A stretch of 10,397 nucleotides of DNA from Chloroflexota bacterium (lineage in GTDB: Bacteria > Chloroflexota > Limnocylindria > Limnocylindrales > CSP1-4). The stretch is from contig JACCVB010000273.1 in NCBI GenBank assembly GCA_013698385.1, positions 1-10,397 of the forward strand, written 5' to 3'. The notes beneath the pieces are model-generated. The model made no database searches and had not been told where the DNA came from. It saw only the letters and a list, made by a program, of their open reading frames with translations. Shown here one piece after another: positions 1 to 6,748 of this stretch; the first letter of the stretch is position 1, and every line of letters begins with the position of its first letter. The position numbers and the translations under genes were made by a program.

Positions 1-2914
1 GTGTCGGGGTGGGTGCCGGCGTGGGAGCCGGCGTGGGTGCCGGCGTGGGTGCCGGCGTGGGTGCCGGCGTGGGTGCGGGCGTGGCGGCAGGGGTCGGTGC
101 AGGCGTGGCGGCAGGAGTGGGCTCCGGCGTCGGTTCGGCGCTTGGGCTGGGCTCCAGGCTTGGGCTGGGCTCCAGGCTCGGGCTTGGCTCCAGGCTGGGG
201 CTGGGCTCCAGTGACTCGGACGGACTGGCCGACGGCGACTCGGATGGCAGCTCGGACGGCGGTGGGCCGGGCGGACAAGCCTCCGCGGCCGGGCCTGAAC
301 CCGACGGGGTCGGCGGAACGAACGAGGGGATGATCCCGCTCGGATCCGCCGTGGGCACAAGGTAGCAGGTAGGCGCCGGAGCCGGCGTTGCGCACGCCTG
401 GCCCCTCACGATCGGTCCCCACGACTTCCCGTAGGGTGTGAACGACCCGTCGTAGAAGTACGACGTCCGCGTGCCCTCGGGTCCGCCGCTGACACCGGGT
501 CCCTGCTTCGCACGGCGGATCCAGTCCCGGTCGGCCTCCATCCAGGCCTTGTACTTGGATTCGAAGCCGACCTTCTCGAGCAGCTTGTCCCCGCACGCAT
601 CCGCACCGAGCCGATCCTGCGGTTCCGTGCCGTTGATGAACCACTCCTTGACGCTTTCGCCGCCGGGCGCGGGTAGCAGGCCGGTCCACGGGTCGATGTC
701 GACTTCGACCACGCCGTCGGGCCGGCTGAAGTCGGTGATCGGCCAGGATGCGGACGCCTCCTTCAGGAAGCCCTGCCAGACGTAGGTCGAGATGTCGATC
801 GAGAAGATCGGCTTGGATGGCGTGGACACGGGCGTGTTGTCACTGTTGCCGTTCCAGACGCCGACCGCGAGGGCGTAGGCCCCGGCGCCTCGTCCGGCCT
901 CGGATGGTGGCGCGACATAGCCATACGCGTTGAGGTCCTTGGCGTCGGTGTTCGTTCCGGTCTTGAGCGTGGCCGGCCGGTAGGCGTCATTCGCGTCCCG
1001 GAGCTGGAACTTGCCCCAGAAGGGATTGATCCTGCGGACCGTGTTGTCGGCCAGGATGTCCGTGACGATGTAGCTCGTCTGGGGACTGATGACCTGCTCG
1101 CCCTCCGGCGGGCTGTAGGGCGGCACCACGTCTGTGCCCTGGCGATCCTGGACGGAGAGGATGGTCGTGTGGCCGAGCTTGCGTCCGCCGTTGGCGAGCG
1201 TCCCGTAGGCCGTCACGAGATCGACCGGTCGCGTCTCGGCGACGCCAAGCCCCAGGGCCAGGCCGGCCGGCGGGGTGTCCGATTGGAAGGTCATCCCGAA
1301 GTCCTTGGCCCTGGCGTACACGTGGTCCGGCTGATTGACGGCCATGGCCTTGACCGACGGGATGTTCAGGGAGAATTCGAGCGCGTTGCGGACCCGGACC
1401 GGGCCACGCTCCAGGTTGTCCGCGTTGCTGGGCGTAAAATTCCCCCCAAAATCCGTGGCGCTGTCCATGAACATCGTGCCGGCGGTGAAGGTCTTGTCGT
1501 CGATGCCGACGGCGTAGTTGAACGGCTTGAATGCGGATCCCGGCTGGCGGTAGCCCTGGCCGGCGACGTCGAACTGGGGCTGGAATTCGGCTCGATCCGT
1601 GCTCGAGTAGTAGTTTGCCGAGCCGACGTACGCGATCAGCTCGCCCGTCTGGTAATCGAGCGCGACGAGCGCGCCGTTGCGGACGTTCTTGTCCTCGAGG
1701 TTGCGGATCCAATCGGGGTACTTGTCGAAGCCGAGCTTCTTTGCGGCCGCCTCCGGGTCCTTGCGATGCGGCGTCAGGGCAGAGGCCTCCACCCACTTCT
1801 CGGCGGTCTTCTGCAGTCCGAGGTCGATCGTGGTCGTGACCCGCAGGCCGCCCTGCTCGAGTTGCGTACAGGTCGTCGAGTCGGCACCGCACAGCTTGGT
1901 GGTCAGCTCATCGCGGACGGCCCACACGAAATGCGGGGCGAGCCAACGCGGAGCGGCCTGGCCGACCAGCCGGACTTCTGCCTTGGCGGCGGCCTCGAAG
2001 TCGTTCGTCGAGTACTCGCTGCCGGACATCGGCGTCCGGTCGCCCTGCGCCAGCAAACCCAGGATCGTGTTGCGCCGCTGAACGACCTTCGTGCTGTCCG
2101 GGACGATCAGGCTGGCCTTGCCCGCCGGGCAGTCTTCGTCAGCGGCGACGGTCACCGTGCAGCGTTCGCCGGCGTTCCGGACGAGGTCGTAGTTGGAGGG
2201 CGACTTGGGCAGGCCGGCGATGATGGCCGCCTGGGCCGGGTCGATGTCCTTGAGGTCGATCCCGAAGTACGAACGCGCGGCGGCCTTCACCCCGTAGCTC
2301 TGGTTGCCGTAGTAGTTCTGGTTCAGGTATGCCGTGATGATCTCGCGCTTGCCGGCTTCGCCCGGGAAGGCCTGGGTCACCCGGATGGACTGGATGATCT
2401 CCTTGAGCTTGCGCTCCAGCGTCCGCTTCGGGTCCTGGACGAGCTTCGGTTCCAGCAGGCGGGCGCGGACCAGCTGCTGGGTCACGGTGGACGCACCTCG
2501 GCTGTCGCCTCGGACCGAGTCGAGCGCCGCGGAGGCGATCGCGACCGGATCGAATCCGGCGTTGTCCCAGAAGGTCTTGTCCTCGATCGCGGTCGTGGCG
2601 TCCAGCATGATCGGCGGGATCTCGTCGAACGTCGCCACGTCGCGTTTGAACTCGCCGAACCGAGCGAGTTCTGTCTTGCCGGTCCGGTCGTAGATGACCG
2701 TCTCTTCGGGAAGCTGGTACTGCGTCAGCTTGGCCGGATCGGCCAGGTCCGAGGAAAGGTAGGCATAGCCCGTGACCGCGGTGATCGCGCCAAGGATGCC
2801 GAGGCCCGCGAGGAACAGGAAGATGATGACGGCGATCCAGCCGAGGCTGGTCTGACGGCCACCGGCGGCCGGGGCCCTGGTCGTGTTGCGCGCGGGACGT
2901 ACCTGAGGGGTCAT
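1..2914 (-). CDS. Class A penicillin-binding protein (bifunctional transglycosylase/transpeptidase), 3' end cut off
   Basis: Polymerises lipid II into glycan strands and cross-links the stem peptides, anchored in the membrane with its domains outside. 971 residues are visible and there is no stop before the window edge. A short basic N-terminus is followed by one membrane segment (about 24-50). The GT51 domain has its catalytic Glu at E111 (IEDKTF), a GASTVTQQLV motif (140-149), a second likely Glu at E172 (ERKLKE) and EIITAYLNQNYYG (191-203). The transpeptidase domain has all three motifs: S460-AF-K463 (nucleophile), S515-L-N517 and K651-T-G653. After about residue 860 comes a Cys-containing linker and a Pro/Ser/Thr/Glu tail built of two repeat types. 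The start is ATG with GGAG five bases upstream (2920-2923). The His usual in the ED..F..H motif is Asn here (N118). PBP1A-like by order of domains; the exact subfamily is not certain. Confidence 0.95.
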   Translation of the reverse strand, partial: MTPQVRPARNTTRAPAAGGRQTSLGWIAVIIFLFLAGLGILGAITAVTGYAYLSSDLADPAKLTQYQLPEETVIYDRTGKTELARFGEFKRDVATFDEIPPIMLDATTAIEDKTFWDNAGFDPVAIASAALDSVRGDSRGASTVTQQLVRARLLEPKLVQDPKRTLERKLKEIIQSIRVTQAFPGEAGKREIITAYLNQNYYGNQSYGVKAAARSYFGIDLKDIDPAQAAIIAGLPKSPSNYDLVRNAGERCTVTVAADEDCPAGKASLIVPDSTKVVQRRNTILGLLAQGDRTPMSGSEYSTNDFEAAAKAEVRLVGQAAPRWLAPHFVWAVRDELTTKLCGADSTTCTQLEQGGLRVTTTIDLGLQKTAEKWVEASALTPHRKDPEAAAKKLGFDKYPDWIRNLEDKNVRNGALVALDYQTGELIAYVGSANYYSSTDRAEFQPQFDVAGQGYRQPGSAFKPFNYAVGIDDKTFTAGTMFMDSATDFGGNFTPSNADNLERGPVRVRNALEFSLNIPSVKAMAVNQPDHVYARAKDFGMTFQSDTPPAGLALGLGVAETRPVDLVTAYGTLANGGRKLGHTTILSVQDRQGTDVVPPYSPPEGEQVISPQTSYIVTDILADNTVRRINPFWGKFQLRDANDAYRPATLKTGTNTDAKDLNAYGYVAPPSEAGRGAGAYALAVGVWNGNSDNTPVSTPSKPIFSIDISTYVWQGFLKEASASWPITDFSRPDGVVEVDIDPWTGLLPAPGGESVKEWFINGTEPQDRLGADACGDKLLEKVGFESKYKAWMEADRDWIRRAKQGPGVSGGPEGTRTSYFYDGSFTPYGKSWGPIVRGQACATPAPAPTCYLVPTADPSGIIPSFVPPTPSGSGPAAEACPPGPPPSELPSESPSASPSESLEPSPSLEPSPSLEPSPSLEPSPSAEPTPEPTPAATPAPTPAATPAPTPAPTPAPTPAPTPAPTPAPTPT
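13..84 (-). repeat. Six 12-base tandem repeats coding for APTP units
   Basis: Six nearly identical 12-base units (plus-strand form gtgccggcgtgg, with the variants gagccggcgtgg and gtgcgggcgtgg) run in phase with the penicillin-binding protein and encode Ala-Pro-Thr-Pro on the minus strand. Longer, looser Ala/Thr/Pro repeats continue to about position 125. The codon-level identity suggests recent expansion by slippage, so the copy number may vary between strains. A stiff extended spacer in or through the cell wall is the likely protein role (inference). Confidence 0.9.
140..211 (-). repeat. Four 18-base tandem repeats coding for LEPSPS units
   Basis: Four units of gcttgggctgggctccag or close variants (140-157, 158-175, 176-193, 194-211) encode Leu-Glu-Pro-Ser-Pro-Ser on the minus strand, in phase with the penicillin-binding protein. 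They lie just N-terminal to the APTP block in the protein. The first two units are identical; the other two differ by one or two bases. Confidence 0.9.
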
Positions 2915-3080
2915 GCGGTCTCCGGGGAAGAACGGGCGATCATGCGACAGCATGGCGTACGGCCCGTGATGGTGCGGACGACGAGGCAGGTGAGCTGCCT
3001 TGCAGGTGCGTGACGTGGCCGCTGGGGTCGGCCGCCGCCGTTGTGTGGTACGGCTCGCACCTGGCCTGTGTGGCGGCTCG

Positions 3081-3764
3081 TCACCCGGCCCTTGGCGTGG
3101 GCCGGGCCTCCTGCACGGCCGTCGTGACGTGGCGGGCCTTGCTGGTGATCGCCGTCGCGTCTCGGTCGGCGGTCAGCCAGCTGCCCATCCCGATGCCGAC
3201 AGCGCCAGCCCTGATGAATGCGGCGACGTCGGCCAGCGTGATGCCACCGCTGGGCAGCAGGGGGATATCCGGGAACGGTCCGCGCAACTCGCGAACGAAG
3301 GTCGGACCCAGCGTCGAAGCCGGGAAGACCTTGACTGCCGCGGCGCCGGCCTGCCAGCCCGCGAGGACCTCGGTCGGAGTGGCGGCGCCCGGGAAAACCG
3401 GGATGCCCTGGTCGGCGGCCCAGGTGACGAGGCCGGGATCGGTGTGGGGCATGACCAGGAAGGTGGCGCCGGCGTCCGTCGCGCGTCGGGCGGCCTCGTG
3501 GGTCAGGACTGTACCGGCCCCGATCCTGAGCGGCGTGCCCGTGACGTGCCGGGCCGCCGCCTCGATGGCGCGCAGGGCGTCGGCCTGCGGTTCGTTCAGG
3601 GTCAGTTCGAAGGCGAGGACCCCGCCTTCAAGGAGGGCATCTGCGATGGCTTCGACCCGAGACGCGGCTAGGTGACGGGCGATCGCGACGACGCCGCCCT
3701 CGAGGATCCCGGCCGGGATCGCCGGTCGGGCCCGCCCAGCGAAGTCGATCTCATGGCCGCGCAT
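3081..3764 (-). CDS. KDPG/KDPGal-family aldolase
   Basis: Class I aldolase of the 2-keto-3-deoxy-6-phosphogluconate/phosphogalactonate family, which splits the sugar acid into pyruvate and glyceraldehyde 3-phosphate in the cytoplasm. 227 residues, close to the family length. Visible: E53 in ELTLNE (general base), IGAGTVL (81-87), PGAATPTE (125-132), Schiff-base lysine K145 in VKVFPAS, and the phosphate-binding LPSGGITLAD followed by GIGMGSWL. E. coli Eda has an arginine in its TLRT motif; here it is TLNE, closer to the PLNSP of DgoA, so KDPGal may be the substrate (inference). The frame is open to 4079, but upstream residues are low-complexity. I chose the ATG at 3764 because it gives family length and has a TAGCGT box eight bases before it. 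ATG 3812 is the alternative. No kinase, dehydratase or sugar transporter lies nearby. Confidence 0.9.
   Translation of the reverse strand: MRGHEIDFAGRARPAIPAGILEGGVVAIARHLAASRVEAIADALLEGGVLAFELTLNEPQADALRAIEAAARHVTGTPLRIGAGTVLTHEAARRATDAGATFLVMPHTDPGLVTWAADQGIPVFPGAATPTEVLAGWQAGAAAVKVFPASTLGPTFVRELRGPFPDIPLLPSGGITLADVAAFIRAGAVGIGMGSWLTADRDATAITSKARHVTTAVQEARPTPRAG
3084..3106 (-). terminator. Hairpin touching the aldolase stop codon
   Basis: A perfect 8-bp inverted repeat (cccggccc / gggccggg, loop of 7) covers the last codons of the aldolase and ends directly at its stop codon. It has no T-tract, so it is a weak or Rho-assisted terminator at best, and in GC-rich coding DNA such a hairpin can arise by chance. 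Confidence 0.3.
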
Positions 3765-3772
3765 CGACGGAT

Positions 3773-3778
3773 ACGCTA
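3773..3778 (-). promoter_or_regulatory. Putative -10 box TAGCGT of the aldolase
   Basis: TAGCGT on the minus strand, eight bases before the ATG at 3764, within GCGGTAGCGT. There is no Shine-Dalgarno site and no clear -35 box. It matches the TANNNT pattern of leaderless genes seen three more times in this window. Confidence 0.45.
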
Positions 3779-3824
3779 CCGCAACGCGGGTGGGACTCGA
3801 CGACCCGGCCATGGTGCAGGCACC

Positions 3825-4040
3825 GATGCTGAGAAGGCCGAGGCGGTCGGACTCACCCTCGCAATCGGACTGTGAAGGCCGCAAGTCAGCTCGGCATCCC
3901 CCACCGCAACCTGTCCAACTGGCTGCGCTCGCCCGATGCCGTGGTCCCCAAGCAGGAGACACGCGATCAGGTTGCGGCCAACGACCATAACGGCTGCGCC
4001 CTGCGGGACGCGGCCGTGTTAGGCCGACATCTGGCTGCCC
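3825..4040 (+). pseudogene. Frameshifted helix-turn-helix remnant (transposase or phage-type)
   Basis: One frame reads DAEKAEAVGLTLAIG and stops at 3873-3875. The next frame continues immediately as VKAASQLGIPHRNLSNWLR (from 3872). Joined with one inserted base, they make a continuous helix-turn-helix of the kind at the N-terminus of IS OrfA proteins and phage small-terminase-like proteins. The following KQETRDQVAAND and ALRDAAVL resemble the phage-type arrangement, but I only recognise this loosely. The second frame is open to 4216, yet its composition after about 4040 looks non-coding. No start codon or ribosome site fits the N-terminus, and no partner ORF or terminal inverted repeats are visible. 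A pseudogene or a base missing from the assembly are both possible. Confidence 0.4.
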
Positions 4041-4227
4041 GCGGGGTCGACATTTGCCGGGGTCCTGAGATCGACCCATCCGTCATCGAGGGCACCAACC
4101 TGCGCAGCCCGGCCGGGATGTCCGGGGTGCGACCAGCCGCTGGTTGGAAACGCGAGACGTCGTCGGGGGCCGGCCGAGCGGCGGGTCCGGCAAGTCCATC
4201 GTCGGACTCGGCTTAGGAGGCTGCCGC

Positions 4228-4437
4228 TTATCGTCGCACCGGGGCGTTGATGAGGGCCATCACGGTGACGCTGAATTCCCGGAGATCCTGCAAGGCCTCC
4301 GCCGTCCTCTCGCGGTCCTCGAGGATCTCGGGCTCCGCGCCGTTAGAAATGCAGAGATCGCGATCGAGGGCACGGAGGTCTCGCTCGGCCCTAACTAGGA
4401 GCTGCTCGTATCGGGGGTCAGCTTGTCCTCGCCGCAC
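4228..4437 (-). CDS. Possible small helical protein, unknown function
   Basis: I do not recognise this protein. The 69-residue reading from a GTG at 4437 is rich in Glu, Arg and Leu (YEQLLVRAERDLRALDRDL, then EPEILEDRERTAEALQDL) and ends in a hydrophobic FSVTVMALI segment, as a two-helix protein might. Codon third positions are mostly G or C, unlike the other frames here, which supports real coding. The frame is open upstream to a TTG at 4593, but that part has poor composition and overlaps the ribosome site of the neighbouring divergent gene. No ribosome site is seen for the chosen GTG. It may be a gene remnant rather than a live gene, since its neighbourhood is decayed. Confidence 0.4.
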   Translation of the reverse strand: MRRGQADPRYEQLLVRAERDLRALDRDLCISNGAEPEILEDRERTAEALQDLREFSVTVMALINAPVRR

Positions 4438-4570
4438 CCCGGGGGTCGTGTCGAAACTACGGCGTAGCGAGCACGTGGTGCACTGACCATTGGTCCCTGA
4501 CTGGCCCGACAATAGGGCCGAATCCCGGCATCGCCCATAGAATCGCGCTAGGGATGGGGCCCGGACCATA

Positions 4571-4576
4571 GGGAGG
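4571..4576 (+). promoter_or_regulatory. Strong Shine-Dalgarno GGGAGG
   Basis: GGGAGG lies eight bases before the ATG of the DUF2243 gene and fixes its start. A TAGAAT that could act as a -10 box sits at 4538-4543, but no -35 box is clear. This gene therefore has a leader, unlike four neighbours with boxes close to the start codon. Confidence 0.75.
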
Positions 4577-4584
4577 TTGCTCAC

Positions 4585-5082
4585 ATGACCCAATTGGGGC
4601 GTAAGCCCGATCGGACGAGGCTCGTTGCGGCCGCCATCCTGCTCGGCCTCGGGTTAGGCGGTTTCTTCGACGGGATCGTGCTCCACCAGATTTGGCAGTG
4701 GCACCACATGGTCAGCACACTGACGCCGCCGGACACGCTCGAGAACCTCCGAGTGAACACGCTGGCCGACGGCATCTTCCACGCTGCCACATGGGTCTTG
4801 ACCGTCGCCGGGCTGTTCACCCTGATGTCATCCAACGGTGCGCGGCACAGGGAGGGCGGCACCCGCACGCTCATCGCTGGGATGCTCGTTGGCTGGGGTC
4901 TGTTCAACTCCGTGGAAGGGCTTGTGGACCATCACTTGCTAGGGCTCCATCACGTCCGGCCCGGCCCAGGCCAATTCTTCTACGACATCGGCTTTCTGAT
5001 CTGGGGCGTCTTGATGCTCGTGGCCGGCATCGCGATCATCCGGCGTCAGTCGCGACTTTCGCGTCGCAACCTGAATATCTGA
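4585..5082 (+). CDS. DUF2243 family membrane protein
   Basis: 165-residue integral membrane protein of the DUF2243 family; its function is not established. Four membrane segments lie at about 13-33, 62-82, 95-113 and 132-152. The family signatures are plain: GFFDGIVLHQIWQWHHM (26-42), NTLADGIFHAATWV (58-71), and FNSVEGLVDHHLLGLHHVR (107-125). Eight histidines (34, 40, 41, 66, 116, 117, 122, 123) with D29, D62, E111 and D115 sit at the membrane faces, which suggests metal or haem binding (inference). A short basic tail follows the last helix. It is a single-gene unit: a ribosome site just upstream, no gene on its strand within 800 bases downstream, and the next terminator at 5325-5370. Confidence 0.93.
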   Translation: MTQLGRKPDRTRLVAAAILLGLGLGGFFDGIVLHQIWQWHHMVSTLTPPDTLENLRVNTLADGIFHAATWVLTVAGLFTLMSSNGARHREGGTRTLIAGMLVGWGLFNSVEGLVDHHLLGLHHVRPGPGQFFYDIGFLIWGVLMLVAGIAIIRRQSRLSRRNLNI

Positions 5083-5324
5083 CCCACTACCGCCCGCGTC
5101 CCGCCGACGAGAGGTCCCGATGTCTCGCCGATCGACTCCCGAAGCCTCGACGCCGCGCGTCGAGCTGCCACGGTCGCCCGCTCATCGGCGACGGTGAGCT
5201 CCCCGAACGGGCCGAAGCGTGATTGTCACGGTGGGAGGCGCAGCGGCCCAGGATGGCCGTGAGCGCGATAGCGTCTGCTGAGTAGGCGGGATACCGCTGG
5301 ATCCCGGCCCAGCGCCGGCCATAC
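5083..5324. other. Gap without a recognisable gene
   Basis: Between the DUF2243 stop and the terminator. Short open frames exist on both strands (up to 89 codons on the minus strand), but they are rich in Arg, Ser and Gly, show no motif and carry no ribosome site. No tRNA-like T-arm is seen. It may be a long 3' untranslated region. Confidence 0.5.
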
Positions 5325-5370
5325 GGAAAGCGCCCGGAGTGACTTGCCCCCGGCACTTCGGGCGCTTTTC
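5325..5370. terminator. Bidirectional intrinsic terminator
   Basis: A 17-bp stem (5325-5341 with 5354-5370, two G.T wobbles) closes a 12-base loop. The core GCGCCCG/CGGGCGC is flanked by AAA on the left and TTTT on the right, so a U-tract follows the stem on both strands. It lies between convergent genes: it would end the DUF2243 transcript on the plus strand and the glyoxalase-fold gene on the minus strand, whose stop is 28 bases away. Confidence 0.85.
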
Positions 5371-5397
5371 TCTATGTCCGCGTAAGGGCGCCAAAGA

Positions 5398-5754
5398 CTA
5401 CTGGTTCGCGTCCACGACGCAGAAGCGGTTGCCCTCCGGATCGGCCAGGATGACGTAGTCCGCGTCCGGCGGTCGCTTGTCCCAATGCACCTCGGTGGCG
5501 CCCAGAGCGATCAGGCGGGTAACCTCTTCGACCTGGTCCTCTGTGTACAGGTCAAGGTGAATGCGTGGCGGCAGATGGACCTCTGAGTGAACCTGGTCAA
5601 GGGAAAGGTTGGGCCCGACACCGTCCCGGGGACGTAGCAGCACGAAGTCGTCGCTCTGCTCATCGCGAGGCACGTAGTCGAGAGCAGCCGCCCAGAAGTC
5701 AGTCTGGCGGCGCAGATCGTCCACGCGCAGAACGATTGAGCCGACTCGAACCAT
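5398..5754 (-). CDS. Glyoxalase/VOC-fold protein
   Basis: 118-residue vicinal-oxygen-chelate protein, the length of a one-module subunit that usually dimerises. Two beta-alpha-beta-beta-beta units are visible: GSIVLRVDDLRRQTDFWAAA (5-24) opens the first, and RIHLDLYTEDQVEEVTRLIA (64-83) the second, ending in ILADPEGNRFCVVD, the usual VOC ending. H66 is a likely metal ligand. The usual C-terminal Glu is replaced by Asp, so a metal-dependent reaction is uncertain. Most like the Glyoxalase_6 type, where substrates are generally unknown. The frame is open to 5961, but the upstream part is unlike the family. The ATG at 5754 fits both the family start and the TACATT box. Confidence 0.9.
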   Translation of the reverse strand: MVRVGSIVLRVDDLRRQTDFWAAALDYVPRDEQSDDFVLLRPRDGVGPNLSLDQVHSEVHLPPRIHLDLYTEDQVEEVTRLIALGATEVHWDKRPPDADYVILADPEGNRFCVVDANQ

Positions 5755-5761
5755 CGAGATG

Positions 5762-5767
5762 AATGTA
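5762..5767 (-). promoter_or_regulatory. Putative -10 box TACATT of the VOC gene
   Basis: TACATT on the minus strand, seven bases before the ATG at 5754, with no Shine-Dalgarno site between them. This is the expected place for transcription to begin on the start codon itself. No clear -35 box. Confidence 0.45.
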
Positions 5768-5791
5768 GCCCATCGTCCAAACTGGAGGACA

Positions 5792-5878
5792 CTACCGCTC
5801 GAGGTCGAAGCTGGCCAGCCCCGCGCCCAAGAGGTCGGCGATCGCGTCCCGTGCCGCGTCCAGGGCGTCCCAGGGCCC
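5792..5878 (-). pseudogene. Orphan C-terminal coding tail, unknown
   Basis: Twenty-eight codons ending in TAG read WDALDAARDAIADLLG then AGLASFDLER. Almost every codon ends in G or C, and it looks like an ordinary helical protein end. It opens directly after an in-frame TAG at 5879-5881 and has no start codon, so it is either the tail of a truncated gene or a chance run. It lies 38 bases before the start of the VOC gene on the same strand, where an upstream operon partner would sit. Confidence 0.3.
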
Positions 5879-5967
5879 CTACCGAGACAGACCTCTTGAT
5901 GCGTACTTGCAAGTGGGTGGGCGCCGTCCTGCACATCCGAGTCACCTCGCACTTGCACCATCTGTCC

Positions 5968-6297
5968 ATGATTGATGGCGACGACCCTGTTATGCGACGG
6001 CTGGGCCGGGACGAGGTCGTCCGCGGCGTCGTGAACGGCACTGACGGACGCCTCGTTTTAACGGACCGCCGGGTCGTGGTCACCGAAAACGGCGTGATCA
6101 CTCTTGACGTGCCCATCGGCAACCTGCGCCTCGTCGAGTTCGACCTCGAGAGCCAGCGTCCGGCGACTATGATCATCGTCCCCGAGCATCCGCGCGATCC
6201 TCCTCGCCAGCTCGCGATCGACCCCCAGCAATACGACGAGGTGGCGGCAGTCCTTGCCCAGCTCGGGCCGCTCATCCAGGGTTCTTCACAAGCGTAA
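5968..6297 (+). CDS. Small bacterial PH-like domain protein
   Basis: 109-residue soluble protein with no membrane segment. The pattern GRLVLTDRRVVVTENG, then ITLDVPIGNLRLVEFDLE and a final helix YDEVAAVLAQLG fits the beta-sandwich plus C-terminal helix of bacterial PH (bPH/YvbH-like) domains, which often test or bind membrane lipids or partner proteins. Its precise role is unknown. Start: ATG 5968 leads directly into the domain; ATG 5899 in the same frame would add 23 residues of unlikely composition. Neither has a ribosome site. It stands alone on its strand, with the decayed region downstream. Confidence 0.6.
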   Translation: MIDGDDPVMRRLGRDEVVRGVVNGTDGRLVLTDRRVVVTENGVITLDVPIGNLRLVEFDLESQRPATMIIVPEHPRDPPRQLAIDPQQYDEVAAVLAQLGPLIQGSSQA

Positions 6298-6736
6298 GGA
6301 CCACGAGCCGACCTCCTCTCCCAAGGGGTTGATCGGGTGACATGGGTGGGACCGTCACACGCGGATGGGGGCCCAATGCGGGTAGGAGGGTGAGCCGCAG
6401 CCAAGCGGCACGGAGTGAGGCCGAGGCGACCGCTCCCAACGGCACTAGGCTCGTCCAGCCGACCGGGGAACGGCTCGCCCGGTCAGCGCGGTTGGGCGGG
6501 TCGCTCCGCACCCACAGACACGTGCTATCCGCTCGCAACGTGCCCGACACATCGGCGTGGCCACCAGTGATGGTGCGGCAACCTGACCGGACCTCACCCC
6601 TACGCACCGCACCGCCCAGAGCCGAACGCTCGGACCAGGCCAGAGTCCGCCATTGCGACGCGCCTGCAATCACGGCGCAGGAACGCCCGCGGCGAGTGAC
6701 CGTCGTCGTCGATGTACCCTCGGACCGAGGCGCCGC
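6298..6736. other. About 440 bases without a recognisable gene
   Basis: Open frames on both strands here (up to 135 codons) are Arg- and Pro-rich, with no motif, and each overlaps another equally poor one. No tRNA, terminator with a T-tract, or direct repeat is evident. Together with the two broken ORFs downstream this marks the start of a decayed stretch. Confidence 0.5.
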
Positions 6737-6742
6737 GGGAGG
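6737..6742 (+). promoter_or_regulatory. Shine-Dalgarno GGGAGG
   Basis: GGGAGG six bases before the ATG at 6749. It is one of the best ribosome sites in the window, yet it leads into an ORF that is cut off after 33 codons, which argues that a real gene began here. Confidence 0.6.
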
Positions 6743-6748
6743 ACATTA

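Noticed and set aside
1169..3013. A 614-codon open frame on the plus strand
   Set aside because: It lies antisense to the penicillin-binding protein, whose catalytic motifs are all in place. The plus-strand reading has no motif and is open because of GC-rich third positions.
3672..4079. Extension of the aldolase frame upstream to 4079
   Set aside because: The added residues are Arg-, Gly- and Ser-rich and unlike the family. The length, the TAGCGT box and the conserved fold start all favour the ATG at 3764.
4144..4230. P-loop-like GGSGKS in a plus-strand reading
   Set aside because: No Walker B or NTPase context follows, the ORF is short, and such Gly/Ser/Lys runs occur by chance in GC-rich DNA.
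5087..5394. Two minus-strand ORFs of 89 and 70 codons
   Set aside because: They span the bidirectional terminator, have no ribosome site and have non-protein-like composition.
6272..6673. 133-codon minus-strand ORF and overlapping plus-strand ORFs
   Set aside because: All are of poor composition without motifs. I also considered an IS481-like end because of the GGGTGACATGGGT run near 6335, but no transposase or paired inverted repeat is visible.
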